Source: Methylobacterium sp. Leaf118
Lineage (GTDB): Bacteria; Pseudomonadota; Alphaproteobacteria; Rhizobiales; Beijerinckiaceae
Reading direction: 5' to 3'
Assembly: GCF_920984675.1 (NCBI RefSeq)
Contig: NZ_CAKLBV010000012.1
Span: 1-64,000 of the forward strand
Length of the DNA stretch: 64,000 nucleotides
Shown here: piece by piece, positions 1 through 7,762 of the stretch
Layout of the letters: every line of letters begins with the position of its first letter
Numbering within the stretch: the first letter of the stretch is position 1
Notes under the pieces: generated by a model
Database searches by the model: none
What the model was told of the DNA's origin: nothing
What the model saw: only the letters and a program-made list of their open reading frames with translations
Program-made: the position numbers and the translations under genes

Positions 1-18
1 GGAGAAGACGCCGGACCG

Positions 19-1374
19 ATGACAGCAATCCCGGTGACGGAGAGGCGGGCAGCTCTGCCGCGCGACCGCGACATGGCCCGGACCGATCCGCGGGAGCGGG
101 CCGGCCGGCGATCGGCGCGTCGCCCGGGCCGCGGCGCGGGCGAACCCGCATCCGCCGGCCCGTCGCCGCGCGCCGCGCGCGGGCTCGACGCCTTCACCTT
201 CTTCATCGCCAACCTTCAGACCGGGTTCGGCCCGTTCCTGGCCGTCTACTTCACGCAGCAGAAGTGGACCCAGTCCGATATCGGCCTCGCGCTCACCGTC
301 GGCAGCCTCGTCAGCCTCCTCTTTCAGATGCCGGGCGGCGCCTTCGTCGACGCCTCGCGCTCGAAGCGTTTCGCGGCGGGATTCTCGGCCTTCTGGGTCG
401 GCGCCAGCGCGGTGATGCTCGCCGCCTTCCCGACCTACCTCGTCGTGATGCTCGCCATGGCGATCCACTCGGCGGCGAGCTGCGTGCTGACGCCCGCCAT
501 CGCGGCGATCTCGATCGGCCTCGTCGGCCATGCCCGCGCCGGCGAACGCCTTGGGCGCAACGCCAGTTTCTCGGCCCTCGGCAACGCCTTGGGCGCCGCC
601 AGCATGGGCGCGGTCGGCTATTACCTGTCGAACGACGCGGTGTTCTTCCTCGCCGGCGCCCTCGTCCTGCCAGCGCTCATGGCCCTGTCCTTCATTCCGT
701 CGGGGCGCGGGAGCCTCCCGGCCGCCGTCGGAGCCCCCAACCGGCCGCCCCCGGAGCCGGCGCCCGCGGAGGCCGGCGGGATCGGCGTCCTTCTCAGGAA
801 CCGGGCGCTCCTGTGCTTTGCCGCCTGCATGGTGCTGTTCTTCCTCGCCAACGCCGCCATGCTGCCCCTCGTCGGCTCGGTGATGACCCTGCGGGCGAGC
901 GAGACCGCGACCGCCCTGATCGCCGCCTGCATCATGGTTCCGCAGGCGGTGCTGGCGGTGACCGCGCCCTTCGTCGGGCGCCTGGCCCAGAGCTGGGGAC
1001 GCAAGCCCCTGCTGGTGCTGGGCTTTGCCGCCTTGCCGGTGCGCGGCCTGCTCTTCGCCTTCGTCAGTGATCCCTACTGGATGGTCGCCATCCAGGTGTT
1101 CGACGGCATCTCGGCGTCGGTGCTCGGCGTTATGGTCCCGCTGATCGTCTCGGACGTGACCCGCGGCAGCGGCCGCTTCAACATCGCGCTGGGCGCCGTG
1201 GGCACCGGGATGGGGATCGGCGCCGCCCTCTCCACGGCGCTCGCGGGCTTCATGGCCGATCATCTGGGCAGCCAGAGCACCTTCCTCGGTCTCGCCCTCG
1301 TCGGCGGCCTGGGACTCGTTGTGGTTCTGCTCATCATGCCGGAAACGCGCGAGCCGCGGGACGGCGCGCCGTGA
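19..1374 (+). CDS. MFS transporter
   Basis: A 451-residue protein of the major facilitator superfamily, predicted to export or import a small solute across the inner membrane; the substrate cannot be read from sequence. The first 55 or so residues are Arg/Pro/Ala-rich and not hydrophobic. From about residue 57 (GLDAFTFFIANLQTGFGP) a run of hydrophobic helices alternates with short loops, about twelve in all, with a charged central loop near residues 230-250 dividing two halves as is usual for MFS. A purine-rich GGAGAAG lies 11 bases before the ATG used here, but an in-frame ATG at 73 would remove much of the odd N-terminus and is a real alternative. It is the first gene in the window, so upstream partners are not visible. 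Confidence 0.82.
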   Translation: MTAIPVTERRAALPRDRDMARTDPRERAGRRSARRPGRGAGEPASAGPSPRAARGLDAFTFFIANLQTGFGPFLAVYFTQQKWTQSDIGLALTVGSLVSLLFQMPGGAFVDASRSKRFAAGFSAFWVGASAVMLAAFPTYLVVMLAMAIHSAASCVLTPAIAAISIGLVGHARAGERLGRNASFSALGNALGAASMGAVGYYLSNDAVFFLAGALVLPALMALSFIPSGRGSLPAAVGAPNRPPPEPAPAEAGGIGVLLRNRALLCFAACMVLFFLANAAMLPLVGSVMTLRASETATALIAACIMVPQAVLAVTAPFVGRLAQSWGRKPLLVLGFAALPVRGLLFAFVSDPYWMVAIQVFDGISASVLGVMVPLIVSDVTRGSGRFNIALGAVGTGMGIGAALSTALAGFMADHLGSQSTFLGLALVGGLGLVVVLLIMPETREPRDGAP

Positions 1375-1384
1375 GCGGCGGCCC

Positions 1385-1444
1385 GCGTCCTGGCGCGCCG
1401 AGTCCTGGTGCGCCGAGTCCTGGCGCCCCGAGTCCTGGCGCGCC
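1385..1444. repeat. 15-bp tandem repeat, four copies
   Basis: Four head-to-tail copies of a 15-mer close to GAGTCCTGGCGCGCC, directly after the MFS stop codon. Copies differ at one or two bases. Read in the plus frame beginning with the GTG that overlaps the MFS stop, the unit encodes PGAPS repeats, but I see no further support for a gene there. Confidence 0.85.
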
Positions 1445-1450
1445 GCGACC

Positions 1451-1469
1451 GGGACCGCGGAACGGTCCC
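1451..1469. terminator. possible terminator hairpin after MFS gene
   Basis: GGGACCG and CGGTCCC form a perfect 7-bp stem around a 5-base loop, about 80 bases after the MFS stop. There is no T-run, so termination is only a guess. The rest of 1470-1705 contains nothing I recognise. Confidence 0.35.
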
Positions 1470-1705
1470 GCCTTCGGACGATCGCGTCCGCGAGCCTTGA
1501 CCTCGGGCTGCCGACGCGCTTGGGTCGTCGAGGCGCCGCACCACCCTCAAGTCCGGTTCAGCTTCACGGCGATATCTCGCGGGAAAGCGGTTCTCAGCTT
1601 GAAACATAAGGTGACGCTTCGCGTTGCGGTTAACGGGCGACGTCTACGTCCGACGGCCGTGCCTTGTGCCCCGCGTGTCCGATCGAATCGGGATTGACGA
1701 TCGCG

Positions 1706-3472
1706 ATGGAAGATCTCTGCCAATACGCCAACAGGCCGTGGACCTTTGTCGGGCGCTATCTCAAGCGCCGCATGGTCCCGCACCTCGTCATCCTGTTCGC
1801 TGTCCTCGGAGCCGTCACCTTCTCCGTCTCGACCGATTACGCGCTCAAGGGCGTGGTGGACGCGCTGGGCAAGGGGCCGAGCACCGGGCAGGTCTGGACG
1901 GCGTTGGCGCTCCTGATCGCCTTCATCGCCGCCGACAACCTGCTCTGGCGCGTGGCCGCGCTCGTCGGGGCCTTCACCTTCGTCGGCGTGACCGGCGACA
2001 TCCGCCGGGACCTCTTCCGCCACATGACGGGCCACGCCCCGTCCTTTTTCGCCGACCGCCAGCCGGGCACGCTCGCCTCGCGCATCACGGCGACCTCGAA
2101 CGCGATCTTCACCGTCGAGAACATGTTCACGTTCAACGTGATGCCGCCCTGCGTCGCGGCCGTGCTCTCGATCATCTATATCGGCACCGTCAATCTCACT
2201 ATGGCGCTGGTGCTGGCCACGATCTTCACCGCCGTCGTGATGCTGATGTTCAAGATGGCGTCCGCCGGCAAGCCGCTGCATCACGACTTCGCCGCCAAAG
2301 CCGCGAGCGTGGACGGCGAGATGGTCGACCTCGTCGGCAACATGCCGCTCGTGCGCGCCTTCTCGGCCTTCAACCGCGAGTTCGTGCGCTTCGACGGCAC
2401 CATCGGCACCGAGATGCGGGCGCGCCGCTCATCGCTGATCTATCTCGAGAAGCTGCGCATCACCCACGCCATCCTGACCGTGCTGTCGATCCTCGGCCTG
2501 CTCTACTGGTCGATCAAGATGTGGGAGGCGGGCCAGGCGACCACCGGTCAGGTCGTGCTCGTCTGCACCCTGGGCATCCGCATCCTCGCCGCGACCCGCG
2601 ACCTCGCCGTGGCGCTGGTCGACGCGACCCAGCACACCGCCCGCCTGTCGGAGGCGTTGCACACGCTGCTCCAGCCGCATGAGCTGGTCGATCATCCGGA
2701 AGCCGAAACCCTCGTCGGCCAGACCGGCGCCGAGATGCATTTCGACCATGTCGCCTTCAGCTATCCCGACGGACGCACGGTCTTCTCCGATTTTGACCTC
2801 CTGATTCCCCCGGGTCAGACGGTCGGGCTCGTCGGCAAGTCGGGCGGGGGCAAGTCGACCCTGTTCTCCCTGATCCAGCGCTTCTACGAGGTGCAGGGCG
2901 GGCGCATCCTCATCAACGGGCAGGACATCAACCGGGTCACGCAGGAGAGCTTGCGCGAGGCCATCACGGTGGTGCCGCAGGACGTGTCGATGTTTCACCG
3001 CTCCCTTCGCGAGAACATCCGCTACGGCCGGCCCGACGCCTCCGACGAGGATGTCTGGAAGGCGGCCGAGGCGGCCCATTGCACCGACTTCATCCAGTCG
3101 CTGCCGCAGGGATTCGACACTATCGTCGGCGATCGCGGCGTGAAGCTCTCGGGCGGTCAGCGTCAGCGCATCGCCATCGCCCGCGCCATCCTGAAGGATT
3201 CGCCGATCCTGCTCCTCGACGAGGCGACCTCGGCGCTGGACGCCGAATCCGAGGAGGCGATCCGGGCCGCGCTCGCCAACCTCATGAAGGGGCGCACCGT
3301 CATCGCCATCGCCCACCGGCTCTCGACGTTGAAGGACTTCGACCGGATCGTCGTGCTCGAAGGCGGCAAGATCGTCCAGGACGGCTCGCCGGAGAAGCTG
3401 ACCCATCTCGACGGGTTCTACCGCGAGCTGATGAAGAAGGAATCGATGTCGATGGCCCTCGCCGCGGCGTGA
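1706..3472 (+). CDS. ABC exporter, fused permease and ATPase
   Basis: A 588-residue half-transporter of the MsbA/multidrug type, expected to work as a homodimer in the inner membrane; the substrate is unknown. The N-terminal part (about residues 15-310) is a six-helix exporter domain. The C-terminal ATPase carries Walker A GKSGGGKST, signature LSGGQRQR, Walker B ILLLDEAT followed by the D-loop SALDAE, and the H-loop AIAHRLST. I chose the ATG at 1706 (MEDLCQYANRP); a TTG at 1664 in the same frame would add 14 residues with no hydrophobic or family-like content. Flanked by long gaps, so probably monocistronic. Confidence 0.88.
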   Translation: MEDLCQYANRPWTFVGRYLKRRMVPHLVILFAVLGAVTFSVSTDYALKGVVDALGKGPSTGQVWTALALLIAFIAADNLLWRVAALVGAFTFVGVTGDIRRDLFRHMTGHAPSFFADRQPGTLASRITATSNAIFTVENMFTFNVMPPCVAAVLSIIYIGTVNLTMALVLATIFTAVVMLMFKMASAGKPLHHDFAAKAASVDGEMVDLVGNMPLVRAFSAFNREFVRFDGTIGTEMRARRSSLIYLEKLRITHAILTVLSILGLLYWSIKMWEAGQATTGQVVLVCTLGIRILAATRDLAVALVDATQHTARLSEALHTLLQPHELVDHPEAETLVGQTGAEMHFDHVAFSYPDGRTVFSDFDLLIPPGQTVGLVGKSGGGKSTLFSLIQRFYEVQGGRILINGQDINRVTQESLREAITVVPQDVSMFHRSLRENIRYGRPDASDEDVWKAAEAAHCTDFIQSLPQGFDTIVGDRGVKLSGGQRQRIAIARAILKDSPILLLDEATSALDAESEEAIRAALANLMKGRTVIAIAHRLSTLKDFDRIVVLEGGKIVQDGSPEKLTHLDGFYRELMKKESMSMALAAA

Positions 3473-3930
3473 GGACCGATACGGCGCGGGCCGGGGTGAC
3501 CGGACCCGGCCGCTGCCGCGACAGGACCTCCGGGAATACCGCGCGAGGACGGCGGTGCGGTCCCTCCGCGCCTTGACCTGATCGTGGAAGCCCGGCGCCG
3601 AGCCGAAGCGACGCGAGAGCCGAGGGGCGCCTCCCGTTTCCGCAATCCAAACATCATCTCAGGCGCGCGATCTCAGGCGCCCGCGCGCGGGGCTCTTCGG
3701 CCCGGCATGACCCCGGCCTTGGCCGGCGCGTCCGGCCGGCGGTCTCGGTCCCCTCCGGCCTCCACCAATCCAGGTGCGGCCCTGACAAGCTATGGCCCCG
3801 GCGCGGTAACGCTATGACAAGCTTCGGCTTGCGGCGCAGGGCCGCCATTCCTAGTCTTTCCTCTCGCGACGAGGCCGGATGCCACGGCTTCGTCCACGAA
3901 AGTCCCGCGCGCACAGGGCCCTGAAGCACC
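3473..3930. other. intergenic region without recognisable gene
   Basis: About 460 bases between two plus-strand genes. The region is GC-rich with short GC-rich inverted elements. An open frame at 3584-3817 has Arg/Pro/Ala-rich composition typical of spurious frames in this genome, so I do not call it. Confidence 0.5.
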
Positions 3931-4980
3931 GTGTCCGATCAGCAATTCGCCAGCGACAATTATGCCGGGATCTGCCCGGAGGCTCTGGCCGCGGTGGAAG
4001 CCGCCAATGCCGGTCACGCTCCGGCCTACGGGGCCGACCCGTGGACGCAGCGGGCGGCAGACGACATCCGCCGCCTGTTCGAGACCGATTGCGAGGTCTT
4101 CTTCGTCTTCAACGGCACGGCGGCGAACTCCCTGGCGCTGGCCGCCCTCTGTCAGTCCTATCACAGCGTGATCTGCTCGGACGCGGCGCATATCGAGACC
4201 GACGAGTGCGGCGCCCCGGAATTCTTCTCCAATGGCTCCAAGCTCCTGGCGGTCCCGACGGAGGATGGGCGGCTCACACCCGAGATCGTCCGCGCCACCG
4301 CGCTGAAGCGCAGCGACATCCATTTCCCCAAGCCCAAGGCGGTGACGATCACCCAGGCGACCGAGACGGGCCGGGTCTACCAGCCCGACGAAATCGCGCG
4401 CCTCTCGGAAACCTGCCGCGCCCTCGGCCTGCATCTGCACATGGACGGCGCCCGCTTCGCCAATGCCTGCGCCTCGCTCGACGCCTCCCCGGCTGCGCTC
4501 ACGTGGAAGGTCGGGGTGGACGTGCTGTGCTTCGGCGGCACCAAGAACGGCATGGCGGTGGGCGAGGCGGTGATCTTCTTCGACCGGGCCATGGCGGAGG
4601 ATTTCGGCTACCGCTGCAAGCAGGCGGGCCAGCTCGCCTCGAAGATGCGCTACCTCGCGGCTCCCTGGGTCGGCATGCTGGAAAGCGGCGCTTGGCTCGG
4701 CAATGCCCGCCACGCCAATGACTGCGCCCTCCGCTTCGCCGCGGCCATCGCCGACATTCCGGGTGTCTCGCTCGCCGCTCCGGTCGAAGCCAATGGGGTG
4801 TTCCTGAACCTCGCGACCTCGGTGCAGGAGCGCCTGCGGGATCGCGGCTGGCTGTTCTACAGCTTCATCGGCGGCGCAGCCCGCTTCATGTTCGCCTGGG
4901 ACTCGGATCCGGCCCGCGTCGAGGCGCTCGCCCGGGACATTCGCGCCTGCGCCCTGCCCGCCGCGGCCGCGGCCGCCTGA
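3931..4980 (+). CDS. low-specificity L-threonine aldolase
   Basis: A 349-residue PLP enzyme of the beta-eliminating lyase / threonine aldolase family, which cleaves L-threonine or L-allo-threonine to glycine and acetaldehyde in the cytoplasm. Visible marks are the N-terminal SDNYAGICPE segment, the FVFNGTAANSLAL cofactor loop, the MDGARFANA segment that places the conserved Asp and Arg near residues 172-175, and FGGTKNG with the likely PLP lysine at about 205. Start is a GTG at 3931, giving MSDQQFASDNYAG, which matches the family N-terminus; upstream AUG codons are not in frame. It ends 4 bases from the stop of a convergent small gene. Length fits the family (about 340-350). Confidence 0.9.
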   Translation: MSDQQFASDNYAGICPEALAAVEAANAGHAPAYGADPWTQRAADDIRRLFETDCEVFFVFNGTAANSLALAALCQSYHSVICSDAAHIETDECGAPEFFSNGSKLLAVPTEDGRLTPEIVRATALKRSDIHFPKPKAVTITQATETGRVYQPDEIARLSETCRALGLHLHMDGARFANACASLDASPAALTWKVGVDVLCFGGTKNGMAVGEAVIFFDRAMAEDFGYRCKQAGQLASKMRYLAAPWVGMLESGAWLGNARHANDCALRFAAAIADIPGVSLAAPVEANGVFLNLATSVQERLRDRGWLFYSFIGGAARFMFAWDSDPARVEALARDIRACALPAAAAAA

Positions 4981-4984
4981 CGGT

Positions 4985-5179
4985 TCAGACGAGGTAGCCG
5001 ATCGTGGTGGCCAAGGCGGTGGCGACCGTCGCGAAGGTGATCGTGGTCGAGTTCACCAAGAAAAGGCCGCGGCTGGCGACAGTCGGCTCGGAATCCTCGG
5101 TGCAGCCGAAGGCTTCGCCCGCTGCGCGCTCGAGGCGCTGAAGGGAGAGGTGTCGCGCTTGCGCGGCGGCCGTCGTCAT
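4985..5179 (-). CDS. small hypothetical protein with C-terminal membrane helix
   Basis: A 64-residue protein, not recognised. The ATG at 5179 (MTTAAAQARH) was chosen because the upstream extension to 5293 is Arg-rich and unlike a protein N-terminus. The first 38 residues are polar and the last 25 (about TITFATVATALATTIGYLV) form one hydrophobic segment, so it could be a tail-anchored or simply membrane-bound peptide. It is convergent with the threonine aldolase and divergent from parE. Confidence 0.55.
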   Translation of the reverse strand: MTTAAAQARHLSLQRLERAAGEAFGCTEDSEPTVASRGLFLVNSTTITFATVATALATTIGYLV

Positions 5180-5433
5180 CGGGCTGTCTCCCTGGGGCAA
5201 AGCTTTGCGGTGGCAACGCTCGGCCCGTGCGATATGTTCCGCCCCCGCTCGGCGGCGGCGGCAGGTCAGTCGTCGTGAGAGACGTTTAACCATCCTCCTG
5301 CATCACTCCGATGACGGCCGCCGCCTTCCGGGCCCACTCCCGCTGGTTTGAACACCGGCGGCGAGGCGTGCGATGGTGGTCGCGTGCGACCGGCGGCCCT
5401 TTTTGTTTTCGGTTTGTTCCGGTACAAGGAGCT

Positions 5434-7560
5434 ATGAAAGCCCATGCTGCCCGACCGAAGCCCGACTCCCGGAGCCGTCGCGTGAGCGATCCGGCGCGCG
5501 ACCTCTTCGGACCCGGAGCACGCGGCGCGGCGGGGGCTCCCTCCGCGGCCGAACGGCTGCGCGCGGTGCCGCCGGCCCCTGTCCCGGCTCCTGCCCCTGT
5601 CCCAGCTTCTGCCCCCGCGGCGGAAGCCGGCTACGACGCCTCGGCCATCGAGGTGCTCGAGGGGCTCGAGCCGGTGCGGCGCCGGCCCGGCATGTATATC
5701 GGCGGCACCGACGAGCGGGCCCTGCATCATCTCTTCGCCGAGGTGATCGACAATTCCATGGACGAAGCGGTCGCGGGCCATGCGAGCTTCATCGAGGTGG
5801 AGCTGGAGGAGGCTGGCAGCCTCGTCGTCACCGACAACGGCCGCGGCATCCCGGTCGATCCGCATCCGAAGTTTCCTGGCAAATCCGCGCTCGAGGTCAT
5901 CATGACCACGCTGCACGCGGGCGGGAAGTTCGACTCGAAGGTCTACGAGACGAGCGGAGGTCTGCACGGCGTCGGCATCTCGGTGGTCAATGCGCTGTCC
6001 GACGTGCTGGAGGTCGAGGTCGCCCGCAACCAGACCCTCTATCGCCAGACCTTCTCCCGCGGCCACGCGCAAGGCGGCCTGGAGACGGTCGGGCGCGTGC
6101 AGAACCGGCGGGGCACCCGGGTGCGCTTCCACCCCGACGCGCAGATCTTCGGCTCGCTGAAGTTCGACCCGCGCCGCCTGTTCAAGATGGCCCGCTCCAA
6201 GGCCTACCTGTTCGGCGGCGTCGAGATCCGCTGGCGCTGCGCCCCGTCCCTGCTGGAAGGCCTGGAGGGCGTGCCGGCGGAGGCCGTGCACCGCTTCCCC
6301 GGCGGACTCTCGGACTATCTCGCCCGCGACATCGAGGGGAAGGACCTCGTCCTCGACACGATCTTCTCCGGCAAGATGACGAAGCCGGGCTCGCACGGCT
6401 CGCTCGAATGGGCGGTGGCCTGGACGGTCGCCGATGACGGCGTCTCCCATTCCTACTGCAACACGATCCCGACGCCGGAGGGCGGCACCCACGAGGCGGG
6501 CCTGCGCGTCGCCCTGCTGCGGGGCCTGCGCGAGCATGCCGAGCGCGTGAACCAGGCCAAGCGCATGACTGCCGTCACCACCGACGACGTGATGGCGACC
6601 TGCGCCTCGATGCTCTCCGTCTTCATTCGCGAGCCGGAATTCCAGGGCCAGACCAAGGACAAGCTCGCCACCGTCGAGGCCTCCCGCATCGTCGAGACCG
6701 CGATCCGCGACGCCTTCGACCATTGGCTCGCCGCCTCGCCCGCCCAGGCCAACAAGCTGCTCGACTGGGTGATCGACCGGGCGGAGGAGCGCCTGCGCCG
6801 CCGCCAGGAGAAGGAGGTCGCCCGCAAGTCCGCCACCCGCAAGCTCCGCCTGCCGGGCAAGCTCGCCGATTGCTCGGCGGCCGGCACCGCGGGCTCCGAG
6901 ATCTTCATCGTCGAGGGCGATTCGGCCGGCGGCTCCGCCAAGCAGGCCCGCGACCGCGCCACCCAGGCGGTCCTGCCGTTGCGCGGCAAGATCCTGAACG
7001 TGGCCTCGGCCAGCCGCGACAAGCTCGGCGCCAACCAGCTCATCTCCGACCTGACGCTGGCGCTCGGCTGCGGCACCGGCGCGAATTTCCGCGAGGGGGA
7101 TCTGCGCTACGACAAGGTCATCATCATGACCGACGCGGACGTGGACGGCGCCCACATCGCCTCGCTGCTGATCACCTTCTTCTATCGGCAGATGCCCAAG
7201 CTGATCGACAAGGGGCACCTCTACCTCGCGATCCCACCGCTGTACCGGATCAGCCAAGGCGCGAAATCGGCCTATGCCCGCGACGACGCCGACAAGGAGC
7301 GGGTCATCAAGACCGTGTTCAAGAACGGCAAGGTCGAGATCGGCCGCTTCAAGGGCCTCGGCGAGATGATGCCGGCGCAGTTGAAGGAGACCACGATGGA
7401 CCCGAGGAAGCGCACGCTCCTGCGAGTCGCGGTCCTCGACGAGGCCCGGGAATCGACCGGCGATGCGGTGGAGCGCTTGATGGGCAACAAGCCGGAGGCG
7501 CGGTTCGCCTTCATCACCGAGCGTGCGGCCTTCGCGGACGGGGCGGAGCTGGATATCTGA
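5434..7560 (+). CDS. parE: DNA topoisomerase IV subunit B
   Basis: ATPase subunit of topoisomerase IV, which partners ParC to decatenate daughter chromosomes. The 708-residue protein has a GHKL ATPase domain (EVIDNSMDEAV with the catalytic Glu, then DNGRGIPV and GGLHGVGISVVNALS), a transducer domain, and a TOPRIM domain with EGDSAGGSAKQARDR and DADVDGAHI, ending in the family C-terminus with FKGLGEMMPAQL. The start is the ATG at 5434, preceded by AAGGA three bases upstream. The first 75 residues form a Pro/Ala-rich extension before YDASAIEVLEGLEPVRRRPGMY, where the conserved fold begins. ParE rather than GyrB is inferred from the short TOPRIM-to-end length and the GLGEMMPAQLKETTMDP segment. 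The gene stands alone; parC is not in the window. Confidence 0.95.
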   Translation: MKAHAARPKPDSRSRRVSDPARDLFGPGARGAAGAPSAAERLRAVPPAPVPAPAPVPASAPAAEAGYDASAIEVLEGLEPVRRRPGMYIGGTDERALHHLFAEVIDNSMDEAVAGHASFIEVELEEAGSLVVTDNGRGIPVDPHPKFPGKSALEVIMTTLHAGGKFDSKVYETSGGLHGVGISVVNALSDVLEVEVARNQTLYRQTFSRGHAQGGLETVGRVQNRRGTRVRFHPDAQIFGSLKFDPRRLFKMARSKAYLFGGVEIRWRCAPSLLEGLEGVPAEAVHRFPGGLSDYLARDIEGKDLVLDTIFSGKMTKPGSHGSLEWAVAWTVADDGVSHSYCNTIPTPEGGTHEAGLRVALLRGLREHAERVNQAKRMTAVTTDDVMATCASMLSVFIREPEFQGQTKDKLATVEASRIVETAIRDAFDHWLAASPAQANKLLDWVIDRAEERLRRRQEKEVARKSATRKLRLPGKLADCSAAGTAGSEIFIVEGDSAGGSAKQARDRATQAVLPLRGKILNVASASRDKLGANQLISDLTLALGCGTGANFREGDLRYDKVIIMTDADVDGAHIASLLITFFYRQMPKLIDKGHLYLAIPPLYRISQGAKSAYARDDADKERVIKTVFKNGKVEIGRFKGLGEMMPAQLKETTMDPRKRTLLRVAVLDEARESTGDAVERLMGNKPEARFAFITERAAFADGAELDI

Positions 7561-7625
7561 TCCCCTCTCCCGTCCTGCCGCCGGACGGAACGCGAGGGGG
7601 ATCGTCCTCCGATCCCCCCGCCTCA

Positions 7626-7666
7626 CTGATCCGGGCTCCGCTTGATCAAAGCGGAGCCCGGATCAG
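7626..7666. terminator. perfect 18-bp hairpin between convergent genes
   Basis: CTGATCCGGGCTCCGCTT at 7626-7643 is perfectly complementary to 7649-7666 around a GATCA loop. It lies 65 bases after the parE stop and 97 bases before the end of the convergent ABC gene, so it may terminate parE and perhaps both. No T-run follows on either strand. Confidence 0.6.
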
Positions 7667-7762
7667 GCAAGCCCGCGCGGCGTTTGAGCGAAGCCCAAAT
7701 CCGCCATCCCGAAGGGATCAACCGGACTGGGTATGAGACCCGCCTGAGCGACGGCCTGCCGG

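Noticed and set aside
1260..2284. Long minus-strand frames over the ABC exporter gene
   Set aside because: His/Arg-rich shadows of the real plus-strand genes; no family features.
3584..3817. 77-residue plus-strand frame before the threonine aldolase
   Set aside because: Arg/Pro/Ala-rich, no ribosome site or family features.
5266..7626. A 786-residue minus-strand frame over parE
   Set aside because: High GC gives long antisense frames; the protein has no recognisable domain and parE is certain.
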